64,000 nucleotides of DNA from Cribrihabitans_A neustonicus (GCF_048820895.1 NZ_JBMERQ010000001.1:310001-374000), one strand, 5' to 3'. Shown: positions 9,000 through 20,773, counted from the stretch's first letter. Program-made: numbers and translations. Notes: generated by a model from the sequence alone, not told the origin.

Positions 9000-9652
9000 T
9001 CGCGCTTCTGCTGAGGGACCTGAAGCTGGCGTTCCGCGCGGGCGGCGGCTTTGGTCTGGGGCTGGCCTTCTTCCTGATCGTCACCGTGATGGTGCCGTTT
9101 TCGGTCGGCCCGCAGTCCGAGCTTTTGGCGCGGATTGCGCCCGGCGTGTTGTGGCTCGGGGCTCTGCTCGCGTGCCTGCTGTCGCTCGACCGGCTTCTGG
9201 CGCTCGACTGGGAGGACGGCTCGCTCGACCTCCTGGCCACTGCGCCGCTGCCGCTGGAGGCCACGGTCAGCATCAAGGCACTGGCGCACTGGCTGACCAC
9301 CGGGCTGCCGCTGGTGCTGGCGGCGCCGGTTCTTGGCGTGCTCTTGAGCCTGCCCGAGGCGGGCTTTGGCTGGCTCTTGATCTCGTTGCTGCTGGGCACG
9401 CCCGCGCTGAGCGTGATCGGCACCTTCGGCGCGGCGCTGACGGTGGGGCTGAAGCGCGGCGGGCTGCTGCTGTCGCTCCTGGTGATGCCGCTTTACGTGC
9501 CGACGCTGATCTTCGGCGCCGAGGTGGCGCGGCGCGGGGCCGAGGGGCTGGCGGTGCAGACGCCGCTGCTGCTGCTCGCGGGCATTTCCGCTGCCTGCAT
9601 CGGGCTGCTGCCCTTTGCCAGCGCCGCCGTGCTGCGCGTCAATTTGCGCTAG
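8996..9652 (+). CDS. ccmB: Heme exporter membrane protein CcmB
   Basis: A 218-residue membrane subunit of the CcmABCD complex with six predicted helices. The LLRDL-KLAFRAGGG start, the VLWLGALLACLLSLDRL-LDWEDGSLDLL segment and ALAHWLTTGLPLVL are typical. It starts at a GTG that overlaps the ccmA stop by four bases, so it is translationally coupled. ccmC follows after 56 bases. Confidence 0.95.
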   Translation: MIALLLRDLKLAFRAGGGFGLGLAFFLIVTVMVPFSVGPQSELLARIAPGVLWLGALLACLLSLDRLLALDWEDGSLDLLATAPLPLEATVSIKALAHWLTTGLPLVLAAPVLGVLLSLPEAGFGWLLISLLLGTPALSVIGTFGAALTVGLKRGGLLLSLLVMPLYVPTLIFGAEVARRGAEGLAVQTPLLLLAGISAACIGLLPFASAAVLRVNLR

Positions 9653-9708
9653 CCCGCATGCCGTCACCGTGAATTGAGAAACCCTGAAGCAAGAGCTAAA
9701 TAGCCACC

Positions 9709-10440
9709 ATGTCGATCTGGGAATACGCCAATCCGAAGAAGTTCCTCGCCACCACCGAACGGGTGATGCCGGCGCTGTGGACGCTCTCTGCCGTGCTGGT
9801 CGGGGCGGGGCTGATCTGGGGCTTTTTCTTCACGCCGGATGATTACCGGCAGGGCTCCACCGTGAAGATCATCTTCCTGCATGTGCCTGCCGCGCTGATG
9901 GCGATCAACGCCTGGTTCATGATGCTGGTCGCGTCGCTGATCTGGGTGATCCGCCGCCACCATGTGAGCGCGCTGGCGGCGCGTGCCGCCGCGCCCGTGG
10001 GCGTAGTGATGACTCTGATCGCGCTGGTCACCGGCGCGATCTGGGGCGAGCCGATGTGGGGCACCTGGTGGGCGTGGGACCCGCGCTTGACGTCGTTTCT
10101 GGTGCTGTTCCTGTTCTACCTCGGCTATATCGCGCTGTGGGAGGCGATCGACAACCCCGACACCGCGGCCGACCTGACCGCGATCCTCTGCCTCGTCGGC
10201 ACCGTCTTTGCCGTGCTCAGCCGTTATGCGGTGAACTTCTGGAACCAGGGGCTGCACCAGGGCGCGTCGCTGTCGCTCGACAAGGAGGAGAACGTCGCGG
10301 ATGTCTTCTCCACCCCGCTTTACATCTGTATGGCGGGCTTTGCTCTGCTGTTCATCGCGCTGGTGTTCTACCGCACCGGAACCGAAATCCGCGCCCGCCG
10401 CATCAAGGCGCTGCTGGCGCGCGAACGTCTGGAGGCCTGA
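9709..10440 (+). CDS. ccmC: Heme transporter subunit CcmC
   Basis: A 243-residue, six-helix membrane protein of the heme-handling family. It carries the WGTWWAWDPRLTS tryptophan-rich motif that holds heme for transfer to CcmE; conserved histidines flank it (FLHVP and NQGLHQGASLSL). It begins at an ATG after an AGAGC region, and its stop overlaps the ccmD start by one base. Part of ccmABCD-dsbE. Confidence 0.97.
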   Translation: MSIWEYANPKKFLATTERVMPALWTLSAVLVGAGLIWGFFFTPDDYRQGSTVKIIFLHVPAALMAINAWFMMLVASLIWVIRRHHVSALAARAAAPVGVVMTLIALVTGAIWGEPMWGTWWAWDPRLTSFLVLFLFYLGYIALWEAIDNPDTAADLTAILCLVGTVFAVLSRYAVNFWNQGLHQGASLSLDKEENVADVFSTPLYICMAGFALLFIALVFYRTGTEIRARRIKALLARERLEA

Positions 10441-10607
10441 TGGCTGATCTGATGCCCGACCTTGGGAAATACGCCGATACCGTGCTGTCGGCCTATGCCG
10501 CGTCGCTGCTGCTCCTCGCGGTTCTGGTGGTGCTGACGCTGTGGCGCGGCCGCCGGGTGCGCCGCGACATGGAGGAGCTGGAAGGAAGGGTGAAGCGCAA
10601 TGGCTAA
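10440..10607 (+). CDS. ccmD: Heme exporter small subunit CcmD
   Basis: A 55-residue protein with one transmembrane helix (about residues 17-35) and a basic, charged C-terminal tail (WRGRRVRRDMEELEGR), as is standard for CcmD. CcmD is needed to release holo-CcmE from CcmABC. The ATG shares a base with the ccmC stop, and the 3' end overlaps dsbE by eight bases, so position and length support the call more than sequence. Confidence 0.9.
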   Translation: MADLMPDLGKYADTVLSAYAASLLLLAVLVVLTLWRGRRVRRDMEELEGRVKRNG

Positions 10608-11139
10608 GGTATCGCCTCTGATGGCTGTTCCGGGTCTGGTCTTTGCCGGGTTCGTCGGCCTCGCGCTTGTTGGCATGTTCCGCGAAGACCCCGAGAGCCT
10701 GCCCTCGGCCCGCGAAGGCCAGCCCGCGCCGCCGGTGGTGCTGGAGGAATTCCCGGGCAAGGAGATGTTCAGCGATGCCGACTTGCGCGCAGATGGCGTG
10801 AAACTGGTGAACTACTGGGCCAGCTGGTGCGCGCCCTGCCGGGTGGAGCATCCCAATCTGGAGGCACTGGCAGCCGAGGGCATCCCGATTTACGGGGTGA
10901 ACTACAAGGACCGGCTGGATCAGGCCGAGGGCTTTCTGGAGGAGCTGGGCGATCCCTACACCGGGATCGGCCGCGACGAGAAGGGCCGGATGGCGCTTGA
11001 CTGGGGGCTGTACGGCGTGCCCGAAACATATGTGATCGACGGCGAGGGCAAGATCGTCCTGCGCTTTGCCGGGCCGCTGACGCAGCGCGCGATCGAGAAG
11101 ACCCTGCGCCCGGCGATCGAGAGGGCGCGCGGCGGCTAA
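10600..11139 (+). CDS. dsbE: Thiol:disulfide interchange protein DsbE (CcmG)
   Basis: A 179-residue membrane-anchored periplasmic thioredoxin that keeps apocytochrome c cysteines reduced. It has an N-terminal signal anchor (about residues 7-24), the active site WCAPC with cysteines at 77 and 80, the GVNYKD region with the acidic residue of CcmG proteins, and the GVPETYVID cis-proline loop. It overlaps ccmD and ends the ccm run. Its reductant source, CcdA, is encoded far away at 58.1 kb. Confidence 0.95.
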   Translation: MAKVSPLMAVPGLVFAGFVGLALVGMFREDPESLPSAREGQPAPPVVLEEFPGKEMFSDADLRADGVKLVNYWASWCAPCRVEHPNLEALAAEGIPIYGVNYKDRLDQAEGFLEELGDPYTGIGRDEKGRMALDWGLYGVPETYVIDGEGKIVLRFAGPLTQRAIEKTLRPAIERARGG

Positions 11140-11226
11140 GCGGGCGCGCGCCCGCTTGCCCCTGCTGCAACCGCGCGGGACAGGGCCGGGAGGGCGCAGA
11201 GGGCGGGAGAAGACCGGGAAGTCGCA

Positions 11227-11400
11227 CAGCGCGGAACAAGGCCGATAGGCCGCCGCGCATCGCCGGCGCGCCCCCACGCGGCGGCGGTTTGGCTGCCGCT
11301 TGGTGTTCCCCCTAGAGGGTCTACGGACTTTGCCGGGATAAACTGCCAGTCATACCCGTTTGGATCGCCTCCGCGCGCGCCGGAGATGCGCGGCTTGGTG
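11227..11400 (-). repeat. Family A intergenic repeat, copy A2
   Basis: It starts with AGCGCGGAACAAGGC, runs through CCCACGCGGCGGC, GAGGGTCTACGGA-TT and CCGGGATAAACTGCCAG, and ends with CGCGCGCCGG-GATGCGCGGC. It is very close to copy A4. It lies between convergent genes (dsbE and the dioxygenase-like gene). The rest of the 474-base gap (11140-11613) shows no gene. Confidence 0.85.
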
Positions 11401-11613
11401 CTTTAACTTGGGAGGACAACCCCGCCTGCGGCGAGCTTTTTGTACAGCAGAGAAGGGGAACTCACAAAAGCAGCAGCTCCGGGTCCCTCGACGCCAGACC
11501 CCTGCCTGCCAGACGCCTGCACCCCCGGCAAGCGCAACAGCCGTTTCCCCGCCGCGGGCGGGGCCCCTCGGCGATTACGCTGGCCCGGGATGCCTGCGCC
11601 CGGCTGGCCGGTC

Positions 11614-11952
11614 TTAGGCGAGGACCGAGAGGTCGAGTTCCAGGCCGGTGCCGAGCCAGATGCCGTGATCCTGGTGATCCGCCAGCGCGTCGCCGGTTTC
11701 GGGATGCGCAAAGACAATGAGCCCGTCCCGGTTCAGCGCGAGCCAGGGCAGCAGACGTGCGAATTGCTCCGGGCTCGCGGTGAGCTGGCACGACCACATC
11801 GGATGCGGGCCGACGCATTTTTCGTGCATGCGGCCCATCTCGACTCCGAAGGTGGCCGCGGCGTCCTTGCAGAGACTGCGGGCTTTCTCCACGGTCGCCT
11901 CGTCGAAGTAGACATGGGCGTGAAAGCCGGTGATGCTGTCTAACTGTTTCAT
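11614..11952 (-). CDS. DOPA 4,5-dioxygenase family protein
   Basis: A 112-residue protein of the small DOPA 4,5-dioxygenase-like family. The fold is predicted from GFHAHVYFDEAT at the start, the central GPHPMWSCQL with two likely metal-binding histidines (in FHAH and GPHP), and HPETGDALADHQDH. Named members open catechol rings, but most bacterial homologues have no known substrate. An in-frame TTG lies six codons upstream; the ATG at 11952 is the more likely start. Its promoter would lie between it and the convergently placed SDR end. Confidence 0.85.
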   Translation of the reverse strand: MKQLDSITGFHAHVYFDEATVEKARSLCKDAAATFGVEMGRMHEKCVGPHPMWSCQLTASPEQFARLLPWLALNRDGLIVFAHPETGDALADHQDHGIWLGTGLELDLSVLA

Positions 11953-11996
11953 GGGGTCATTCTGGACCAAGATGCGGACGCGGGCAATTGTCCCGG

Positions 11997-12701
11997 CTAC
12001 AGGCGGTAGCCGGCCGAGACGGTCAGAACTTCGCCAGTGATCGAGCGCGCGGCATCTGATGCCAGAAAGAAGACTGCTTGAGCAATGTCCTCGGCGCTGG
12101 CAAGGCGGCCAAGCGCGGTTTCATCCGTGAACAATTTGGTCAATGCGGCATCCCGGGGCGATTCTGGCACATTGACAGCGCCCGGTGCCACTGCATTGAC
12201 GCGGATGCCCCGGGGTCCCAGCTCCTTTGCCATGGCCCGGGTCCAGAGGTTCAGCGCGGCTTTGCTGGCGCCGTAGGTGGCCGCACCCCGCGGCGGCAGC
12301 ACCGCATTGACCGAGGAGATGCTGACCACGGACGCGCCCGGCTGCAGATGCGGCAGGGCGGCGCTGAGCAGCGCTTGCGGAGCCAGGAGGTTGAGGTCGA
12401 GTATGGCGCGCTGGGCCTCCGCGTCAAAGGCATCGGGCGGGCTTTGCGCCACAGCGCCTGCGTTGTTCACGATCACATCGAGCCGCCCGAAGCGCGCCAT
12501 GGTGTCTTCCACTACGGCCTGAGCCGCGCCGGGCTGGGTCAGGTCGGCCCGCATTGCCAGCACGTCCGGCTGCTCACCCCGCGCCGGGTCCGGCGGCGTG
12601 TTGCACCAGGTCAGGGCCAGCGCGTGACTGCCCAGAAACCGCGCGCAGATTGCCCGGCCAATGCCATAGGCGCCGCCGGTTACCAGAACGGTCTTTCTCA
12701 T
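11997..12701 (-). CDS. Short-chain dehydrogenase/reductase family oxidoreductase
   Basis: A 234-residue classical SDR. It has the TGGAYGIG nucleotide-binding motif (8-15), the NNAG motif, the Ser-Tyr-Lys catalytic set (SISSVNA, then YGASK), and a C-terminal SITGEVLTVSAGYRL. The substrate is not deducible. It lies 90 bases downstream of acnA on the same strand, but a stable hairpin stands between them. Confidence 0.9.
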   Translation of the reverse strand: MRKTVLVTGGAYGIGRAICARFLGSHALALTWCNTPPDPARGEQPDVLAMRADLTQPGAAQAVVEDTMARFGRLDVIVNNAGAVAQSPPDAFDAEAQRAILDLNLLAPQALLSAALPHLQPGASVVSISSVNAVLPPRGAATYGASKAALNLWTRAMAKELGPRGIRVNAVAPGAVNVPESPRDAALTKLFTDETALGRLASAEDIAQAVFFLASDAARSITGEVLTVSAGYRL

Positions 12702-12735
12702 GCGGTTTGCCCTCCTGTGGAAACTTGACCTGCCG

Positions 12736-12764
12736 GAACAAGAAGGACACCCCGAAGGGTGCCC
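12736..12764 (-). terminator. Terminator after acnA with a UUCG loop
   Basis: Read on the minus strand, an 8-bp stem (12757-12764 with 12745-12752, one G-U pair) closes a C-UUCG-G tetraloop, followed by a U-rich TTCTTGTT stretch. It sits 28 bases past the acnA stop. Confidence 0.75.
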
Positions 12765-12791
12765 GTCAAGGTTGAAGGCTGTGGGCCTGGC

Positions 12792-15566
<2,775 letters not shown>

Positions 15567-15808
15567 GATTGGCCTCCCTCTGAAATTTTGAGTGCAGGGA
15601 ATTCGCTACTTGCGAACTTGGAGCAGTGCGGGCGCGCTTTCAATAGCTGGCAGCGGAAAGAGGTGTATTTTTTGTATGCGATGGTACACAGAAAAAGCCG
15701 GGAAATTACTGGGGGCTGCGTGGCTGGCATCGTGTCAAATTACTTTGATTGGCCATGGGCGCGGCATCCGGTTAAGCCAGCAGAGGAAGAAGCAGCGGAG
15801 ATGGACGC
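15567..15808. promoter_or_regulatory. Divergent acnA / DUF1223 promoter region
   Basis: These 242 bases separate two divergent genes. The part from about 15600 to 15740 is clearly more AT-rich than the flanks, with a run of six T near 15665, and so is the likely promoter zone. I could not assign a specific operator. Confidence 0.4.
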
Positions 15809-16567
15809 ATGAGACGGCTTGCGGCGCTGGCGGCGGTACTTTCGATGGCTCTGCCGGTCTGTGTGCGGGCGCAGGAGGCGGTCCCGCCGGTGCCGGATGC
15901 ACCGCAGCCGCCGGTTCTGGTCGAGCTGTTCACCTCTCAGGGCTGTGCGGCCTGCCCGCCGGCTGATGCGCTGCTGCACCGGCTCGCCGGACGCGAGGGC
16001 GTGCTGCCGCTCGCGCTGCACGTGGACTACTGGGACTACATCGGCTGGAAAGACCGCTTTGCTGACCCTGCCCATACCAAGCGGCAGAAGGGCTATGCCC
16101 AGGCGGCCGGGCGGCGGATGATCTACACGCCGCAGATGATAGTAATGGGAATCGATGACGTGATGGGCTCCGATGCGGTGCAGGTGGCAGAGGCCATTGC
16201 CCGGCACAAGGACGCGCCGCGCCTGGTCTCTCTGGGGCTCGAGCGCGCGGGGGAAAGCCTGCTTATTCGCCTGGAACCGCGCGGCAGCAGGCTGGAGGGG
16301 ATTGCGCACACCGGGAGGGAGGCAGCTCAGCTGATAGTGCAGCTGGTGCGCTATGCGCCGCTGAAGACGGTGCGCATCACCCGCGGCGAACTGGCCGGGC
16401 GCACCCTCAGCTATGCCAATGTGGTGGAGGACTGGCAACTGGTGGCGGAATGGGACGGCCGCGCGCCTTTGGATCTCGTGGTGCCGCTGCCCGGCCCCAA
16501 CCGCGCCGCGGTGGTGGTGCAGCAGGGGGCCTATGGGCCGGTGCTGGCAGCTGCCGCAGCTGATTAG
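15809..16567 (+). CDS. DUF1223 domain protein, exported thioredoxin-like
   Basis: A 252-residue protein. Residues 1-21 form a signal peptide ending at VRAQE, so it should be periplasmic. The DUF1223 domain follows, with the FTSQGCAACPPADALL motif: a CxxC-type pair in a thioredoxin-like context. LHVDYWDYIGWKDRFADPAHTKRQKGYA and YTPQMIVMG are family hallmarks. Its function is not established; a redox role is inferred from the cysteine pair. It is divergent from acnA and convergent with the acyltransferase gene. Confidence 0.88.
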   Translation: MRRLAALAAVLSMALPVCVRAQEAVPPVPDAPQPPVLVELFTSQGCAACPPADALLHRLAGREGVLPLALHVDYWDYIGWKDRFADPAHTKRQKGYAQAAGRRMIYTPQMIVMGIDDVMGSDAVQVAEAIARHKDAPRLVSLGLERAGESLLIRLEPRGSRLEGIAHTGREAAQLIVQLVRYAPLKTVRITRGELAGRTLSYANVVEDWQLVAEWDGRAPLDLVVPLPGPNRAAVVVQQGAYGPVLAAAAAD

Positions 16568-16590
16568 CCGGTTCGGGTGCCGCGGGCGGA

Positions 16591-17517
16591 TCAATCCGCC
16601 GCTGCCGCCCTGCGCTGCTTTGCAACCGGCACGAAGGGTTTCCAGCGCCGGTGAATCCAGAACCATTGGCCGGGATGGCGGCGCACCACCGCTTCAAGGT
16701 CAGCGGTCAGCGCGCGGGTCATGGCGGAGGCGTCGCTGGGAGGGATCTCCTCATGCATCAGGATCTCGAAGTCGAGACCGTTGTCCTGGCGCACCGCGTA
16801 GACGGGGATCAGCGCGGCGCCGTACTTCAGCGCCATTTCGGCCGGCACGGTGGAGGTGACGGCGGGCTTGCCGAAGAACTCGATCGGCTCGCCGCCCTGG
16901 GCGTGCAGGTCGGTGACGATGGCGATGATGCCGCCCTTCTTGAGGTGGCGCACCATCTCGACCATGCCGCGTTTGCCCTGTTCGAACATCAGCTCGCCCG
17001 TGGCCTTCATCGCGGCGACATAATGCTCGTTGAAATAGGGGTTTGCCATGCGCCGGTAGAGTGCGCCGATCTCATGCCCGCGGGCCATCAGCGCGGCGCG
17101 GGCGGCATCGTAATTGCCAAAATGCGCGGTGGCTAAGATCACCGGACGGCCTTCGGCGCGGGCACGGTCCAGCGCGGCGAGCCCGGGACCCGTTACCGGC
17201 GCGGCGCAGGCGCGGCGGCGGAAGGCCTCGCCTGCGTAAAGCTCGGTGATCATCCGGCCGGCGTTGTCGCTCACCTGGCGGTAGAGCGTACCGGCATCGG
17301 TGTCCGCCAGCTCGGGCCGGATCAGCGCGAGATTGTCGCGCACCCGCTTGTCGAACCGCGCCAGCCGCCCCATCGCGGTGACCAGCCGGCCCATCAGCGG
17401 CACCCGCCAGCGGTAGGGCACCACGCGGCCCGCCAGCAGGAGCCCGCGCAGGAACAGGTTGCTGGCGTAATACTTGACGTGGCTCGACGTGGAGAGTTCG
17501 GAAGGGTCAACTGGCAT
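16591..17517 (-). CDS. Lysophospholipid/lipid A acyltransferase (LpxL/HtrB family)
   Basis: A 308-residue LpxL/MsbB-type acyltransferase, which adds secondary acyl chains to lipid A or related lipids at the inner membrane. The catalytic HxxxxD-type motif is HFGNYD; a following ALYRRMANPYFNEH segment, TDLHAQGGEPIEFFGKPA and the C-terminal PGQWFWIHRRWK box (R/W-rich) are typical. The N-terminus has a hydrophobic segment around residues 22-35. It is the last gene before a convergent junction. The acyl donor and exact acceptor cannot be read. Confidence 0.9.
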   Translation of the reverse strand: MPVDPSELSTSSHVKYYASNLFLRGLLLAGRVVPYRWRVPLMGRLVTAMGRLARFDKRVRDNLALIRPELADTDAGTLYRQVSDNAGRMITELYAGEAFRRRACAAPVTGPGLAALDRARAEGRPVILATAHFGNYDAARAALMARGHEIGALYRRMANPYFNEHYVAAMKATGELMFEQGKRGMVEMVRHLKKGGIIAIVTDLHAQGGEPIEFFGKPAVTSTVPAEMALKYGAALIPVYAVRQDNGLDFEILMHEEIPPSDASAMTRALTADLEAVVRRHPGQWFWIHRRWKPFVPVAKQRRAAAAD

Positions 17518-17944
17518 GGGGTCTGGAATGCTGCGGCGCAGGAATGCGGATCAAGATGCGCATCTTACTGGCGCCCAGCGGCGGGCACAAGCCGGGTGGC
17601 GGGATTGCGCATACGGGCCCGGCCGGCATCGCCCGAAAGACACTGGGTCAACGGATGAGCGGCAAGCGCGGCGGCGGCCCGGGGGAAGCGCGTGCGCCGG
17701 CCGCCGCACCGGCCCGGCAGCAGGTCCCGGACGGGCCAGGCCGCGGGCCGACCTGGTACAGGCCGTGCCGGGGATCCGGCCCGTTCCGGCAGGTTCCAGC
17801 GCGGACGGGGCTGTTCCTTGGCGCCGGTCAATGGCGCCGGGAAAACTTGTGAAATCCGCCTCCGGGGCGGCGCGGGCTCCCGGGCCAGCGGGCCGGCGCC
17901 GTGCAGGGCCGGGCCGGCGGTCAGCGGCGGAGGGGCGGGCAGCC
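17518..17944. other. Gene-free region upstream of the acyltransferase
   Basis: These 427 bases separate fliG (stop at 17945) from the acyltransferase start, both on the minus strand. The sequence is very GC-rich with many GGCCGG-type repeats. Several frames stay open, but their translations are Pro/Arg/Gly-rich with no recognisable features. I see no RNA gene or terminator with a U run. Confidence 0.5.
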
Positions 17945-19045
17945 CTAGCCCTCCTCATCCTCCTCGGATTTCAGCTCGATTTCGCCGGTGGCAATCAGGT
18001 CGCGCATGGCGCCGATGATCAGGCTGATCGCGGCCTCGCCGTCGCTGCGTTTGACCTTGCCGCGCTCGGCCACCTCTTCGCGGATATTCGCGGCCATCCG
18101 GGTCGACATGTTTTTCAGGAGGAACTCGTTGGTGGCGACGTCCTCCTCGTCGCTGGCATAGGCCATGGCGGTCACCAGATCGGGCTGGGGCACTACCCGC
18201 ATCAGCTTGGGCACGTCCAGCGCCTGCAGCCGATCGCCGATCAGCGCGTATGTGAAGATCGCCCTGCGGACCTTCGTGGCGAATTCCTCGTCCTCCTCGT
18301 CCAGCGCGGTCAGCACCTCCTCGCGCTTGGCGGCGGCGGCTTCGGTCAGGATCGCGCCCATGCGCTGGCCCGGCGAGTCGTTGAAGGCGAGGTCGGGGCG
18401 CGCTTCCACTTGGGCGGCGAGCGACAGGCCGATGCGGTCCACGGTCTCGGGCGTCACATTTGCGGTCTGGCTCACCGCATAGGTGATGCGCCGCGCCACC
18501 GGCCCGGGCAGATGCACCAGCATCTGCGCCGCCTTGTTGGTATCCAGCTTGGAGAGCAGCACTGCTGCGACCTCGGTGCTTTCGGCCTGGGCGAGCTCCG
18601 CCAGGTCCTCGGGGGAGAGTTTCTTGAGCCGCTCCCACGGGTCGCCGAACTGCCGCACCCCGGCCTCCTTGCGGAGGCGGTTGTGGGTGTAGCGGCTGAT
18701 CTTGCCCTCCATCGCGGTGAGCGCGCCGGCCAGGCCGTTGGGAAAGGAGAGGCCGACATTGTCCAGCATCTCGGCAAATTCGCTGGCCACCGCGTGCAGC
18801 GTGTCGCGGTCGACGATGCGCATCTTGCCCATCTGCTGGGTGAGCTCCAGCTGCAGGTCGTCCGGCAGCTCTTCCAGCGGGACATCCGCGCCCTCGTTCA
18901 GCAATAGCCGCACGATGATCGCGGCCTTGGCCTTGCCGCTGAGGCCGGCCGCCCCGCCGCCGCTGGCGGGCGCGCCGCCGCCGAAATTACCCAGATCCAT
19001 CCCCGGGGAAGCCGATGGCAGCGCCAGCATGTTGTCTTGAGGCAT
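17945..19045 (-). CDS. fliG: Flagellar motor switch protein FliG
   Basis: A 366-residue FliG-like protein. A Gly-rich leader (about 20-40) precedes the N-terminal domain (AAIIVRLLLNEGADVPLEELPDDLQLEL), a middle armadillo-like region and a C-terminal domain ending in an acidic tail. In the motor, FliG joins the MS ring (FliF) and contacts MotA. No other flagellar gene is near it, which is unusual. The key torque-helix charges appear in the SDGEAAISLIIGAMRDLI and ESTEVAAVLLSKL regions but are not textbook. It could serve the main flagellum from a distance. Confidence 0.88.
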   Translation of the reverse strand: MPQDNMLALPSASPGMDLGNFGGGAPASGGGAAGLSGKAKAAIIVRLLLNEGADVPLEELPDDLQLELTQQMGKMRIVDRDTLHAVASEFAEMLDNVGLSFPNGLAGALTAMEGKISRYTHNRLRKEAGVRQFGDPWERLKKLSPEDLAELAQAESTEVAAVLLSKLDTNKAAQMLVHLPGPVARRITYAVSQTANVTPETVDRIGLSLAAQVEARPDLAFNDSPGQRMGAILTEAAAAKREEVLTALDEEDEEFATKVRRAIFTYALIGDRLQALDVPKLMRVVPQPDLVTAMAYASDEEDVATNEFLLKNMSTRMAANIREEVAERGKVKRSDGEAAISLIIGAMRDLIATGEIELKSEEDEEG

Positions 19046-19121
19046 TCTCGCACCTTAGCCAAAAAGATTCTCTTTTGTCCGGGCTCAGGGTACGGCTGAA
19101 GCGGTAAAGAAAGCCTGAAGC

Positions 19122-19661
19122 TCAGTAGCCGTAAGAAGCGCCTGTTTCCAAGGCCCTGCGCAGCGAAACCTCGGCCCATTTGCCCGTGCCGCCGCGCGCC
19201 CGGATTTCCCGCCACTGTAGCAGCGCCGCGCCAAACTTGCCCTGGTCCACAAGGCCCTGGCCCATATACGAACGGGCAAGGAGGTTATCCGGATCGCGCA
19301 GGAGCGCCTGTTCGTAAGCGGCCGCGGCCTCACCGGAATTGCCCAGTTTGCGGTGCGTGAATCCCCAGTAGGTAAGCACCAGCGAATCCTGCTGATCGGC
19401 CATCACGGACAGCACCGCCTGCGCATCCTTGAACCGGCCCGCATAGGCGAGTTCGCGCGCGGCGCCGAGGAGCTGCTGCTGGTTCAGCGAGGACTTGCGC
19501 GGCCGCACGCAGCGCTTCTTCTTTTCGTCCCAGACCTTCTTGCCCTTGCAGACCCTGGTGGTCTCCGTGGGTTTTGGCGGGTTCCAGTCATTCCCGCTGG
19601 CAGCATAAGCGGCGGGGGATGTCATGGCCAGAGAGAGGGCCAGGACGGGGACAAAGCGCAT
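19122..19661 (-). CDS. TPR-repeat protein with signal peptide
   Basis: A 179-residue exported protein. Residues 1-20 form a signal peptide (MRFVPVLALSLAMTSPAAYA). A conserved Cys pair lies in a Lys-rich stretch (RVCKGKKVWDEKKKRCVRP), then two to three TPR-like helix pairs around LAYAGRFKDAQAVLSV, LTYWGFTHRKLGNSGEAAAAYEQALLRDPDNLLARSYMGQGLVDQG. The role is unknown; TPR domains mediate protein contacts. It lies 76 bases upstream of fliG on the same strand, so co-transcription is possible. Confidence 0.8.
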   Translation of the reverse strand: MRFVPVLALSLAMTSPAAYAASGNDWNPPKPTETTRVCKGKKVWDEKKKRCVRPRKSSLNQQQLLGAARELAYAGRFKDAQAVLSVMADQQDSLVLTYWGFTHRKLGNSGEAAAAYEQALLRDPDNLLARSYMGQGLVDQGKFGAALLQWREIRARGGTGKWAEVSLRRALETGASYGY

Positions 19662-19777
19662 GGGGCATCTCCGCGAGGGTAAACTCCGGCGCAGGATAGC
19701 AAGGGCCCGCCGCGATGGCCCGGTGAAAGTGCATCACGATTGCGGGATATGGCCCCCCCGGCGCGGTGCGGTTGCGA

Positions 19778-20773
19778 TCAATGTTGTGTGGGGGCACCGG
19801 AGCGGCTGCGGCCGAAGGCACGGGCAATACGCTCCCGGATGGTTGCCAGCCGCCTGCCGGCGCGCGTGTCTGCCTCCGGCGCGCGGGCGGACAGTTTTGC
19901 CCATTCGGTCAGCAGTTTGGCGCGCAGGCTGAAGTCCAGCAAGTCCGGCGGCACCGGATGGCGGTAGGTGCGCAGGAACATCTCCACATGATGCTGGCAA
20001 ATGCCGCCCGCGCCCAGCTCTCCCGGGGGGACGGGCCGACGCAGGTCCAGCATCAGGAAGTCCACAACGTCGTACAGGCCCAGTTTTCGATGGGCATAGG
20101 CCAGGTCCAGCCCGCAGGCGGTGCCCTTGCCAAAGATAAGGTTGCCGCCGTGAAAATCACCATGGGCAAACAGGCTGAGGGCGGTCGACCCTTGCAGGGC
20201 TGCGGCTTGCTCTGCCAGCGCATCAACACACGCCAGAGCCGCGCCGTCCCGTGCCGCACCGCCCGGCATCAGCGCCAGAGCGGCGTCGATTTCGGCAAAA
20301 ATCCAGCCGGTATGAAACTGATCCTCGCTTGCTGGCTCCAAGTTGTGCAGCTTGTTCAGCCAGGCGCCGGCGCGGCGGAAGACCTGTGCTGCCTGCGCGG
20401 CAGAGGAGGCGTGCCTGAACATGCCCGTCGCCGTCTGGCCGGCTGCGAAACGGGTCACATGAAAGGTCCCGTCGCGGCCGAGATAAACAGGTCCGGTCAC
20501 CGACAGCCGAGGATCGCCGTCAAAATGCGCCTGCAGCCGCAGCAGTTTGTCGTACTCGGCGCTCAGCCAGCCGGGCTCTTCCTGCAAGTCGTATTTCAGG
20601 GCAAAGCTCTGGCCATTTTCATGCACGACGCTGAACACCATCTGCGGCCGCTTGCCAAAGCCGGATTTGTGAATGCAGTTATGAGCGGTCTCGCCAGGCA
20701 GATCGCAGGCGGATTGAAACTCCGCGATCCTTTGCTGCACGGCGGCGTCGTCGTATTCGGAAAACAAACCCAA
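19778..20773 (-). CDS. Aminoglycoside phosphotransferase/choline-kinase-like protein
   Basis: A 331-residue kinase-fold protein of the APH superfamily. The catalytic loop is HGDFHGGNLIFG (Asp and Asn present), followed by the metal-binding GLDLAYAHRKLGLYDVVDFL. An N-terminal Lys (FALKYDL) matches the ATP-binding lysine. The substrate is unknown; the lack of a resistance context argues against an antibiotic enzyme. The start is a TTG at 20773 with a weak ribosome binding site, and an in-frame TGA closes the frame just upstream of it, so the true start could only be here or later. Confidence 0.78.
   Translation of the reverse strand: MGLFSEYDDAAVQQRIAEFQSACDLPGETAHNCIHKSGFGKRPQMVFSVVHENGQSFALKYDLQEEPGWLSAEYDKLLRLQAHFDGDPRLSVTGPVYLGRDGTFHVTRFAAGQTATGMFRHASSAAQAAQVFRRAGAWLNKLHNLEPASEDQFHTGWIFAEIDAALALMPGGAARDGAALACVDALAEQAAALQGSTALSLFAHGDFHGGNLIFGKGTACGLDLAYAHRKLGLYDVVDFLMLDLRRPVPPGELGAGGICQHHVEMFLRTYRHPVPPDLLDFSLRAKLLTEWAKLSARAPEADTRAGRRLATIRERIARAFGRSRSGAPTQH

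Noticed and set aside
17518..17944. A small gene or RNA in the gap before the acyltransferase
   Set aside because: Several open frames, but all are Pro/Arg/Gly-rich shadows without a ribosome binding site, and no tRNA or terminator pattern is seen.
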